The notes beneath the pieces are model-generated. The model did not search any database. It saw only the letters and a list, made by a program, of their open reading frames with translations, and had not been told where the DNA came from. The position numbers and the translations under genes are program-made. This document shows positions 1 to 6,801 of a DNA stretch of 40,653 bases, piece by piece (within the stretch, counting starts at the first letter, position 1; each line of letters begins with the position of its first letter). The stretch is from Hymenobacter persicinus. Lineage in GTDB: Bacteria > Bacteroidota > Bacteroidia > Cytophagales > Hymenobacteraceae. The stretch lies in assembly GCF_004167665.1 (NCBI RefSeq), contig NZ_SEWE01000045.1:1-40653 (forward strand), written 5' to 3'.

Positions 1-971
1 CCAACTACCAGTGGACCGTCATCGGCGGCACCATCACCAGCGTTCAGGGCACCGGCACCATCACCGTCGACCTGCCCGCCGGTTCGACCAACGCCACGGT
101 GCAGGTCAGTGACGTGAACAGCGCCGGTTGCGGGGCCACGTTCACCGTACGGCCCGACAACGCCAGCGTGGCCCTGCAAGCCGCCTCAGTGGTGGCCGGC
201 GACCGGAGCATCACCCTGCAGCTGAACGTGCCCAACAACGCGGGCAACGCCAGCCAGGTCCGCATTCTGCGCCGCGTAGCGGGCAGCGGCACCTTCGCCC
301 AGGTGGGCACCGTGGCCAACACCGCCACATCCTTCACCGACTCGAACGTGGATGCCGACGCCAACGCCTACGACTACCGCCTGGAGCTGCAAAACAGCTG
401 CGGCACGGTGCTCCAGACCCAGGACCACACCACCATCCGGACCACGGCCACGGCCACGGAAGGTCAGGAAGGCCGCGACGAGGGCAAGGTGAAGGTGAGC
501 TGGAATGCCTACCGCGGCTTCGACGTGAAGGAATACCGCATATTCCGCACCTCCGACAACGGCACGTCCACGCTGGTCGCCACCGTATCGGGCGGCACGC
601 TGCAGACCGAGTTTGCCAGCAGCACCGCCGGCTTCGACCAGTGCCTGCGGGTGGTGGCCGTGAGCAGCGCCAACGCCAGCGTGACCTCGGCCTCCAACGA
701 CGCCTGCGTGAGCTTCGCCAACGACCTGGTGTTCTACAACGTCATCACCCCGAACAACGACGGGCTCAACGACAAGTTTGAAATCAAGAACGTGGGGCTC
801 TACCCTGGCAACTCGCTCACGATTCTCAACCGCTGGGGCAAGGAAGTGTACCGCGCTTCCAACTACAACAACCAGTGGGACGGCGCCGAGCAGGCCGCGG
901 GCGTGTACTACTACCTGCTCAAGCTGCCCGGCGGCAAATCCTACAAGGGCTGGTTTGAAGTGGTGAAATAA
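1..971 (+). CDS. T9SS type B cargo protein, C-terminal part (5' end outside window)
   Basis: The reading frame is open from base 3 to the TAA at 969-971, so this is the end of a longer gene and the internal ATG at 99 is not its start. The visible 322 residues begin with a PKD-like stretch (YQWTVIGGTITSV), continue through one or two fibronectin/Ig-like beta domains (FDVKEYRIFRTSDNGTSTLV) and end in a gliding-motility-type C-terminal domain. That last domain has the hallmarks ITPNNDGLNDKFEI, ILNRWGKEVYR, WDG and GVYYYLLKLPGG, which mark type B T9SS cargo. Such proteins cross the outer membrane through the T9SS and become surface-attached or released; many are adhesins or polymer-binding proteins. 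The binding target cannot be told from this fragment. A strong terminator follows 29 bp after the stop. Confidence 0.9.
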   Translation, partial: NYQWTVIGGTITSVQGTGTITVDLPAGSTNATVQVSDVNSAGCGATFTVRPDNASVALQAASVVAGDRSITLQLNVPNNAGNASQVRILRRVAGSGTFAQVGTVANTATSFTDSNVDADANAYDYRLELQNSCGTVLQTQDHTTIRTTATATEGQEGRDEGKVKVSWNAYRGFDVKEYRIFRTSDNGTSTLVATVSGGTLQTEFASSTAGFDQCLRVVAVSSANASVTSASNDACVSFANDLVFYNVITPNNDGLNDKFEIKNVGLYPGNSLTILNRWGKEVYRASNYNNQWDGAEQAAGVYYYLLKLPGGKSYKGWFEVVK

Positions 972-999
972 CCCCGCTACTCACCCTCCTTCTCGAAAA

Positions 1000-1027
1000 G
1001 GCCACCCGGATTCGGGTGGCCTTTTTT
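1000..1027 (+). terminator. Rho-independent terminator after the T9SS type B gene
   Basis: A perfect 9-bp stem (GGCCACCCG / CGGGTGGCC) with a GATT loop is followed directly by six T residues. It separates the cargo gene from the rlmD promoter. Confidence 0.9.
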
Positions 1028-1058
1028 CGTTTCGGTCAAAATCCGGGCAATCCGTGCT

Positions 1059-1066
1059 TACCTTTG
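1059..1066 (+). promoter_or_regulatory. Bacteroidota -7 promoter box for rlmD
   Basis: TACCTTTG matches the Bacteroidota sigma-A -7 consensus TAnnTTTG exactly. It lies between the upstream terminator and rlmD and ends only 5 nt before the GTG at 1072. Transcription would therefore begin at or next to that codon. Confidence 0.7.
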
Positions 1067-1071
1067 CTTGC

Positions 1072-2481
1072 GTGAGGAAATCAGTTAAAAACATCCCGGC
1101 GGAGCTGCTCCGCGAAGTCGAAATTACCGACATGGTGGCCGAAGGCAAGTGCCTGGTGCGCCGCGAAAACCTGGTCATCTTTGTGACCGGCGTAGCCCCC
1201 GGCGACGTGGTGGACCTGCGCGTGGTGAAGGCCAAGAAAAGCTTCCTGGAAGCCGTACCCACTAAGTTTCACAAGTTCTCCGACCTGCGCGTGGAGCCCT
1301 TCTGCCAGCACTTCGGCACCTGCGGGGGCTGCAAGTGGCAGCACCTGGGTTACGACACCCAGCTTAAGTTCAAGCAGCAGCAGGTGCAGGACAACCTGCA
1401 GCGCATCGGCAAGGTGGCCCTGCCCGCCATCGAGCCCATCCAGCACTCCCCGGCCCTGACGTATTACCGCAACAAGCTCGAGTACACGTTCAGCCACAAC
1501 GGCTGGCTGACGAACGAGCAGATTCAGGCCGGGGAAAATATCGAGCGGCGGGTGCTGGGCTTCCACACCCCCAACCGCTTCGACAAGATTATCGACGTGC
1601 AGCACTGCTGGTTGCAGCCCGAGCCCTCGAACGAAATCCGGCTGGCCGTGCGCAACTACGCCCTCGAGCACAACCTGCCGTTCAACAACCTCGTCACCCA
1701 GGAAGGCTTTTTGCGCAACCTGATTATCCGCACGGCCAATACGGGGGATTTGATGGTGATTCTGCAGTGCTACTACGCCCACGACGCGCTGATTCCGCTG
1801 CTGGATTTCCTGGCTGCCAAGTTCCCGCAGATAACCTCGCTCAACTACGTGCTCAACAACAAGGGCAACGAGACCTTCCACGACCTGGATGTGGTCTGCT
1901 ACCAAGGGGAGCCCTACATCCATGAGGAAATGGAAGGACTGCGCTTCCGCGTCGGGCCCAAGTCGTTTTACCAGACCAACTCCGAGGGCGCCTTTAACCT
2001 GTACAAGCTGACCCGGGAATTCGCCGGCCTCACGGGCTCTGAGCTGGTCTACGACCTCTACACCGGCGCGGGCACCATTGCCAACTTCGTGGCCCGGCAG
2101 GCCCGGCACGTGGTGGGCGTGGAGTACGTGGAGTCGGCCGTGAAAGACGCCTACCTGAACTCCGAAATCAACGGCATCCAGAACACCGAGTTCTACGCCG
2201 GCGACATGAAAGACGTGCTCAATGCCGAGTTTATCGCCAAGCACGGCCGCCCCGACGTGGTCATCTCCGACCCGCCCCGGGCCGGCATGCACCCCGACGT
2301 AGTGGCCCGCCTGCTCGAAATGCGCGCCCCGCGCATCGTCTACGTCAGCTGCAACCCCGCCACCCAAGCCCGCGACCTGGAAATGCTTGACGAGGCCTAC
2401 AAAGTAACCCGTGTGCGGCCGGTGGACATGTTCCCCCACACCCACCACGTGGAGAACGTAGTGCTGCTAGAGTTGAGGTAG
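1072..2481 (+). CDS. rlmD: 23S rRNA (uracil-1939-C5)-methyltransferase RlmD
   Basis: This is a TrmA/RlmD-family enzyme that methylates C5 of a uridine in 23S rRNA using S-adenosylmethionine. An N-terminal TRAM-like RNA-binding domain (about residues 14-60) is followed by three cysteines of a 4Fe-4S site (C78, C84, C87 in CQHFGTCGGCKW), with the fourth likely in VQHCWLQP. The SAM motif is YDLYTGAGTIANF, then DPPRAGMHPDVV, and the catalytic cysteine lies in IVYVSCNPATQARDL. At 469 residues it has normal family length. The frame can be read from a GTG at 1054, but the -7 box at 1059-1066 lies between the two, so GTG 1072 is preferred and would give a leaderless message. The next ATG (1131) falls inside the TRAM domain and is too late. 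Known homologs of this clade can target U747 or U1939; U1939 is the default inference. Confidence 0.93.
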   Translation: MRKSVKNIPAELLREVEITDMVAEGKCLVRRENLVIFVTGVAPGDVVDLRVVKAKKSFLEAVPTKFHKFSDLRVEPFCQHFGTCGGCKWQHLGYDTQLKFKQQQVQDNLQRIGKVALPAIEPIQHSPALTYYRNKLEYTFSHNGWLTNEQIQAGENIERRVLGFHTPNRFDKIIDVQHCWLQPEPSNEIRLAVRNYALEHNLPFNNLVTQEGFLRNLIIRTANTGDLMVILQCYYAHDALIPLLDFLAAKFPQITSLNYVLNNKGNETFHDLDVVCYQGEPYIHEEMEGLRFRVGPKSFYQTNSEGAFNLYKLTREFAGLTGSELVYDLYTGAGTIANFVARQARHVVGVEYVESAVKDAYLNSEINGIQNTEFYAGDMKDVLNAEFIAKHGRPDVVISDPPRAGMHPDVVARLLEMRAPRIVYVSCNPATQARDLEMLDEAYKVTRVRPVDMFPHTHHVENVVLLELR

Positions 2482-2490
2482 GCTAGGCCA

Positions 2491-3003
2491 ATGAGTGTAG
2501 TCCGTGAGCCTGCCGCTATTTTCTCCCAACTTCTGTTTGCAGCTATCTTTGGCTTAGCTATTGGAGTCGTTACGTTATGGCGTGGGCATAAGCGAAGGGA
2601 AGATTTCTACACTCTGACAGGTGCAGTTACCAATCTTACTAACTCATTGAATGTTGAAGGCCATCTAAACCTCAACAACGAGCCGTTGCGATACTTGCAG
2701 GTTCAAGGACAATCAAGGTTCTTTCGCCTATTCATTGGGGAAGACCTTGATGGCTCCAAACCTAACTACCAGCGCATAGATGATATTAAGGTTGGTGACA
2801 TCGTTACGGTGTACTATGATGAAACACTTTGGAGCAGCAGTTCTGACCTAGTTTCAAATCTTGCCTATTTTGTAGACAAGGATCAGCAACCCTACTTTAT
2901 TCGAGGAAGCCTGAATAACAGAACAGGCTATTACTTTATGGGTGCCTGTGCAATTGTTGCTCTTGCTTCCATTTACCTCAAAAGAACTGGCAAAATAGCC
3001 TGA
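2491..3003 (+). CDS. Hypothetical small membrane protein, low GC
   Basis: I do not recognise this 170-residue protein. It has one hydrophobic helix near the N-terminus (about residues 10-30, LLFAAIFGLAIGVVTLW) and another near the C-terminus (about 148-163, MGACAIVALASIYL). Between them lies a polar beta-rich domain of about 110 residues (TGAVTNLTNSL, GDIVTVYYDE). The arrangement resembles DUF3592-like proteins, with a loop domain between two helices, but I cannot assign it to that family. It starts 9 bp after the rlmD stop and ends 11 bp before the next gene, so it is probably cotranscribed with both. Its composition is clearly lower in GC (about 40-45% in sampled stretches) than either neighbour, which suggests recent insertion by transfer into an older gene pair. 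Confidence 0.75.
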   Translation: MSVVREPAAIFSQLLFAAIFGLAIGVVTLWRGHKRREDFYTLTGAVTNLTNSLNVEGHLNLNNEPLRYLQVQGQSRFFRLFIGEDLDGSKPNYQRIDDIKVGDIVTVYYDETLWSSSSDLVSNLAYFVDKDQQPYFIRGSLNNRTGYYFMGACAIVALASIYLKRTGKIA

Positions 3004-3014
3004 CCTACTCCCCC

Positions 3015-3389
3015 ATGGACTACGCCAACGACCCCGAACTGAACGGCAAATACCTCGGCACCATCACCAAGGACTTCGCCGCCGTGTCCGACACCATCCT
3101 GGAAGCCTCGTCGCAGGTGCGCAAGATGGACATTTCGAAATACCCGATTTTCGTGTTTGCCCGCCAGGAAGTGCCCATCGGCCGCCTGCTCGTCAACGCC
3201 GACGACGCGGGGCTGGAGTGGCACGTGTTTGCCTCCTTTTTGGAGCTGTTCGTGCAGCAGGGCATCATCGGTGCCGAGGGCATCGAGGCTTTCCAGCAGA
3301 CCTACAAGGACCCCAACGAGTACTGCTGCCTGTTCGTGCTCGACGAGGAGTTCACCAACTTCGTCTTCGTACCCTACCCGGAGGATTAA
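3015..3389 (+). CDS. Conserved hypothetical cytoplasmic protein
   Basis: This is a 124-residue acidic protein without a signal peptide or membrane segment. It is predicted as mixed alpha/beta and ends in an aromatic, acidic tail (NFVFVPYPED). No catalytic motif is visible; two adjacent cysteines (EYCCLF) are the only notable residues. The composition and codon use match the GC-rich genome, unlike the gene just upstream. The ATG at 3015 follows the previous stop by 11 bp, placing it last in an rlmD-led transcription unit. It converges on thiL, and the spacer between them holds a heptamer-phased hairpin element. The function is unknown. Confidence 0.8.
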   Translation: MDYANDPELNGKYLGTITKDFAAVSDTILEASSQVRKMDISKYPIFVFARQEVPIGRLLVNADDAGLEWHVFASFLELFVQQGIIGAEGIEAFQQTYKDPNEYCCLFVLDEEFTNFVFVPYPED

Positions 3390-3392
3390 CGG

Positions 3393-3514
3393 TTGGTTTT
3401 TGGTTGTTCGTTTCTGGTTTTTGGCCTCGTTCAACTACCAAAACCGACGCCCGTCCTCTTTCGAGTGACGGGCGTCGGTCCATAAACCAAAAACGAACAA
3501 CCAAAAACCAATAC
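3393..3514. repeat. Intergenic heptamer-phased inverted repeat with inner hairpin (element A)
   Basis: The left arm (3397-3424) reads as 7-bp units TTTTTGG, TTGTTCG, TTTCTGG, TTTTTGG. The right arm (3480-3514) reads CCATAAA, CCAAAAA, CGAACAA, CCAAAAA, CCAATAC. The arms 3393-3424 and 3480-3511 are complementary over 32 bp with two mismatches. Nested inside is a perfect 13-bp hairpin (ACCGACGCCCGTC at 3443-3455 against 3467-3479). It fills the spacer between two convergent genes and may end transcription from both sides, although the inner hairpin lacks a T tract. Confidence 0.8.
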
Positions 3515-4543
3515 CTAAAAGTGCTGCCAGCCCTGAGCTTGCAGCGGCACAGCCTGCCCAGCTTTGGTGACCAGGTTTACACCGTCAGCCTTTTCGGTGA
3601 TGTGGCCGATGATGGTGATGTCGGGGTGGTTCTTGATTTTGTCGTGGTCGGTGAGCGGAACGGTGAACAGCAGCTCGTAGTCTTCGCCGCCGTTGAGCAT
3701 GCACATGATCGGGTCGAGGTTGAACTCGTTGGCCACTTCCAGGGTGGGGTTGGCCGCGGGCAGGTTCTCGGTAAACACCCGCGCCCCCGTGCCCGACTGC
3801 TGGCAGATATGCAGCACCTCGGAAGCCAGTCCGTCGGAGATGTCGATCATGCTGGTGGGCACTACGCCCAGGTCGCGCAGCTCGTGCACCACGTCCATGC
3901 GGGCCTCGGGGCGCAGCTGGCGCTGCAATACGTAGGGGTACTTTTCCAGCTCGGGCTGCAACTCCGGGTCGGCGGTCCAGGCGGCTTTTTCGCGCTCCAG
4001 CACCTGCAAACCCAGGAAAGCCCCGCCTAGGTCCCCGGTCACGCAGAGCAGGTCGTTGGGCTTGGCTCCGCTGCGGCGCACGGCCTGGCCCTGGGGTACC
4101 TGGCCCAGCACCGTGATGCTGATGGTGAGGCCCCCGCGGCTGGCGGTGGTGTCGCCGCCTACCAGGTCGACGTGGTAATTCTCGCAGGCCACGCGCATGC
4201 CTTCGTACAGCTCTTCAATGGCTTCCACCGAAAAGCGCGCCCCCACGGCCAGGCCCACCACAATCTGGGTCGGTACGCCGTTCATGGCTGCCACGTCCGA
4301 CACGTTGACGGCCACGGCCTTGTAGCCCACGTGCTTGAGGGGGCAGAAGGTGAGGTCGAAGTGTACGCCTTCAATCAGCAGGTCGGTGCTGACGACCATA
4401 TCCTGGCCGGGCTGCGGGGCCAGGATGGCCGCGTCGTCGCCGATACCGAGAATGGTGCTGGGCTGCCGCAGGGTTACGGTTTGCTGAATCCGGCGAATCA
4501 GGCCAAACTCGCCGACTTTATCTAGGGGGGTGATGTCACTCAT
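3515..4543 (-). CDS. thiL: Thiamine-monophosphate kinase ThiL
   Basis: ThiL phosphorylates thiamine monophosphate to thiamine diphosphate with ATP, the last step of cofactor synthesis in the cytoplasm. The 342-residue protein has the family motifs in order: GIGDDAAI near residue 33, STDLLIEGVHF, VNVSDVAAMNG, the metal-binding GGDTT, and a C-terminal GGEDYELLF. Length and motif order are normal. The ATG at 4543 lies only 4 nt after a TACTTTTG -7 box, so the mRNA is probably leaderless. No thiamine riboswitch is possible in so short a leader. The other thiamine genes are not nearby. Confidence 0.95.
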   Translation of the reverse strand: MSDITPLDKVGEFGLIRRIQQTVTLRQPSTILGIGDDAAILAPQPGQDMVVSTDLLIEGVHFDLTFCPLKHVGYKAVAVNVSDVAAMNGVPTQIVVGLAVGARFSVEAIEELYEGMRVACENYHVDLVGGDTTASRGGLTISITVLGQVPQGQAVRRSGAKPNDLLCVTGDLGGAFLGLQVLEREKAAWTADPELQPELEKYPYVLQRQLRPEARMDVVHELRDLGVVPTSMIDISDGLASEVLHICQQSGTGARVFTENLPAANPTLEVANEFNLDPIMCMLNGGEDYELLFTVPLTDHDKIKNHPDITIIGHITEKADGVNLVTKAGQAVPLQAQGWQHF

Positions 4544-4547
4544 AAGG

Positions 4548-4555
4548 CAAAAGTA
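4548..4555 (-). promoter_or_regulatory. -7 promoter box of thiL
   Basis: On the minus strand TACTTTTG (4555 to 4548) matches TAnnTTTG, followed by CCTT and the start ATG. The spacing implies that transcription begins at or within a few bases of the start codon. Confidence 0.7.
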
Positions 4556-4619
4556 CGATGAAGCGCCGATTGGCAGCTAGGCCCCTGAGCCCAGTCCCAA
4601 CCTCCGGCGCCGGTACAAC

Positions 4620-4650
4620 AAAAAAGCCCGGTCGTCGGACCGGGCATTTT
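4620..4650 (-). terminator. Terminator of the lamin-tail T9SS gene
   Basis: An 8-bp stem GCCCGGTC / GACCGGGC (4626-4633, 4638-4645) with a 4-nt loop is followed on the minus strand by a run of T residues. It lies 24 bp after the stop of the cargo gene at 4675. Confidence 0.85.
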
Positions 4651-4674
4651 GTAAGAACTCAGCAAAGGGGCCGC

Positions 4675-5757
4675 TTACTTTACAACCAGCTCTTTGTAGA
4701 TCTTGATCTGACCGTCGGCGCTCAGGCACTGCACGAAGTACAGACCGGGCTTCAGGGCCGAAATGTCGAGGGTGATTTTTTCGTTCATGCCGCGGGGCTG
4801 GGCCGTAATCGACTGGCCGAGGCTGTTGAGCACGATGATGTTGCCCACTTTCACGTCCTTGATTTCAACCGTAGCCGAACCGCTGGCGGGGTTAGGATAG
4901 ATGCTGATGCCGGAGTTGAATTTCTCCAGGGTCTTCAGCGGCAGGTACAGGCCGTTCGGACCCGAGTAGTCGTTGTGCTCACCCAGGCGGGCGTAGCTCT
5001 GGTTGCCTACTTCCGTGTTGCCGGTCGAGCCCGGAGGGAAAGCGTAGCTGTACACGGTCCACTCGGTGGCGGGGTTCCAGTTGGTGGGGTTGTTGGTGCG
5101 GATACCGCGCGAGATGTTGTCGCGGCGCATCAGCGACTGGTTGGCCGAGGCCACGTACACGGCGGGCGTACCGTCGGCGGGGTTGGTGCCGCTCCACTGG
5201 CCGGTGCCGGTGCCGCTGGCGGGCAGGGGCTGGAAGCCAATGCTGCCGAAAATGTCAATCAGAACGGGAGTACCGACGCCGGCCGTGCCGCTCGTCCAGC
5301 GAACCAGGGCAATGGCGTCGTCGCCGTTGAAGTAAGCCATGCCGCCACCGAAGATGACGTTAGGACCCGTTACGGGGGCGTGACCGGCGCTGAGCTGGTC
5401 GGCTTTGCTGGTGATGGCCGTGATAGTGGCCTCGCCGCTGGCGAATACGAAAGCGGCCGAAGGGTTCAGCACGTTGGTGCCGGTGCGGCGCTGCAGTTTC
5501 TCTTCTTCGGTTACGGCGGCGCTGCCGTTGGAGTAGCGACGTACCGAGTAGGCGTTCAGGTTGACGGAAGCAACGGTGGGGTTGAAAATCTCAATGGCCC
5601 GCTCGCTGCCGGTGGAGTTCGACACGCCGCCGTTGTAGCTCACGCCCGACTGATGAGCTCCCTCATCGTATTCCGACAGAAACAACTCTGTGCCCTGACC
5701 ATAGGAAGCAGCGGCCGTCAGCAGCAGGGCTGAAACCAGGAAGTAGCTTTTTTTCAT
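4675..5757 (-). CDS. Secreted lamin-tail-domain protein with T9SS type A sorting domain
   Basis: The 360-residue protein starts with a clear signal peptide (MKKSYFLVSALLLTAAASYGQ). A lamin-tail (LTD)-like domain follows, visible as ELFLSEYDEG, ERAIEIFNPT and LNAYSVRRYSNGS, with later strands such as NGDDAIALVRW. The last 80 or so residues are a type A sorting domain: ISIYPNPASGSATVEI, VLNSLGQSI, LDISALKPGLYFVQC and a basic KELVVK end. It is exported by Sec and then by the T9SS. Bacterial LTD proteins are often surface proteins or are linked to nucleases and phosphatases; no catalytic residues are visible here. It has its own promoter (5795-5802) and terminator, so it is probably monocistronic. 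Confidence 0.9.
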   Translation of the reverse strand: MKKSYFLVSALLLTAAASYGQGTELFLSEYDEGAHQSGVSYNGGVSNSTGSERAIEIFNPTVASVNLNAYSVRRYSNGSAAVTEEEKLQRRTGTNVLNPSAAFVFASGEATITAITSKADQLSAGHAPVTGPNVIFGGGMAYFNGDDAIALVRWTSGTAGVGTPVLIDIFGSIGFQPLPASGTGTGQWSGTNPADGTPAVYVASANQSLMRRDNISRGIRTNNPTNWNPATEWTVYSYAFPPGSTGNTEVGNQSYARLGEHNDYSGPNGLYLPLKTLEKFNSGISIYPNPASGSATVEIKDVKVGNIIVLNSLGQSITAQPRGMNEKITLDISALKPGLYFVQCLSADGQIKIYKELVVK

Positions 5758-5794
5758 GTTAGTAAAGGAAGTGGAGAAAAGAGGGTACCGGGCT

Positions 5795-5802
5795 CAAAGA
5801 TA
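5795..5802 (-). promoter_or_regulatory. -7 promoter box of the lamin-tail gene
   Basis: TATCTTTG on the minus strand matches TAnnTTTG exactly and stands 37 bp upstream of the ATG at 5757, giving a leader of about 30 nt. Confidence 0.7.
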
Positions 5803-5949
5803 CGGGATTTGCCTTGTTCGTGATGTTACCAATTCATAAAAAAACCGGGCGCCCGGCGAAGTGAACCCATTGACTATCAACTTTGAGGCTGGCGGACAAG
5901 AATTCAAATCAGGGGATATTCCTATGTTGTCCGCCGAAAGTGCGGGCTC

Positions 5950-5957
5950 TATCTTTG
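5950..5957 (+). promoter_or_regulatory. -7 promoter box of the lipoprotein gene
   Basis: TATCTTTG matches TAnnTTTG. It lies inside the longest open frame, which can be read from about 5883, and so excludes the far-upstream starts. The first good start downstream is the ATG at 6048, leaving a leader of about 85 nt. Confidence 0.65.
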
Positions 5958-6047
5958 CCCGATCCGGCCCTGGGGCGCCCCGCCCGGGGCCCTCTGTGCA
6001 ATTTTAATTTGCCTGAATATTTTGCCGGTTTTCGGCGTTACGTCTCC

Positions 6048-6635
6048 ATGAAGAAGCTTCTCCCCCTGGCCCTGCTCCTGCTGCTGGCCGGCCTCGATTC
6101 CTGCAACCGCACGCCCAAAACCATCGACCCGACCTCGCCGGCGGCCGCCAAGGTGCAGCTCGACATCCTGCGCGACTCCGTGGAAGCCCGCTGGGAGCAG
6201 ATGATTGCCAGCGACGACGCCAAGGTAAAAGCCACCACCCGCATCCTGCACGAACTGGAGCAGCAGCCCGGTACCGACCGCACCCAGCTCCAGGCCCTGA
6301 CCCGCGCCAACGAGAAGCTGCCCCGCCGCCGCTACACCCAGCAAAGCATGGCCAGCTCGGCCGCCATCGACGCCTACGACGCGGCCCAGGACTCGGTACT
6401 CCACCTCGTGTACGGCTTGGCCCAACCCGCCACGGGCACGCCGGCGCCCCCCGTGCAGCAGCTCACCAACGACATTCAGGCCGCCGACAGCGAAGTAGTG
6501 GCCTTCCGCCTGCGCTACGACCGGGCCGCCAAGCAGTTCAACAACTACCTCAAGCTCCACCAGATTGAGCTGACCGCCTTGGGCGGCAAGTACGCCAAGC
6601 TCCAGCCCCTGCCCCTGTTCGAGCTCCAGAACTAG
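6048..6635 (+). CDS. Hypothetical lipoprotein, helical
   Basis: The 195-residue protein begins MKKLLPLALLLLLAGLDSC, a lipoprotein signal with the acylated cysteine at residue 19. The rest is mostly helical and charged (KVQLDILRDSVEARWEQMI, TRILHELEQQ), consistent with a periplasmic coiled-coil protein. The final 50 residues (RYDRAAKQFNNYLKLHQIEL) resemble the C-terminal helix of LemA-family proteins, but this is only a likeness. The ATG at 6048 was chosen over upstream in-frame codons because the signal peptide starts there and a promoter box lies at 5950. The gene stands alone between divergent and convergent neighbours. The function is unknown. Confidence 0.8.
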   Translation: MKKLLPLALLLLLAGLDSCNRTPKTIDPTSPAAAKVQLDILRDSVEARWEQMIASDDAKVKATTRILHELEQQPGTDRTQLQALTRANEKLPRRRYTQQSMASSAAIDAYDAAQDSVLHLVYGLAQPATGTPAPPVQQLTNDIQAADSEVVAFRLRYDRAAKQFNNYLKLHQIELTALGGKYAKLQPLPLFELQN

Positions 6636-6741
6636 CCGGCGCAAGGCTTCGGCCGAATCCGCGCCGTTTTTCATCCCCGATGCAACCCCGGCGAGCCCCA
6701 TTGACTCCTTTGGGTACCGTCTTGTGGTTGAGTTGGTGGAT

Positions 6742-6776
6742 AAAAAAGGCGCCCGGAATGTTCCGGGCGCCTTTTT
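6742..6776 (-). terminator. Terminator between lipoprotein gene and M3 peptidase gene
   Basis: The stem AAAAAGGCGCCCGGA / TCCGGGCGCCTTTTT (6743-6757, 6762-6776) carries A and T tracts on both sides. It could end transcription from both converging genes; it is placed 26 bp after the peptidase stop. Confidence 0.85.
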
Positions 6777-6801
6777 GCTTGTTGAGCAATGGTCGGCAGC
6801 T

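Noticed and set aside
1081..2448. 455-residue open frame on the minus strand across rlmD
   Set aside because: It is the antisense of a clearly conserved rlmD; the His/Val/Gly-rich product is typical of GC-rich shadow frames.
4544..4620. Thiamine pyrophosphate riboswitch before thiL
   Set aside because: The promoter box lies 4 nt from the start codon, leaving no leader for a riboswitch.
5883..6047. N-terminal extension of the lipoprotein starting near 5883
   Set aside because: A consensus promoter lies inside it and the signal peptide starts at 6048.
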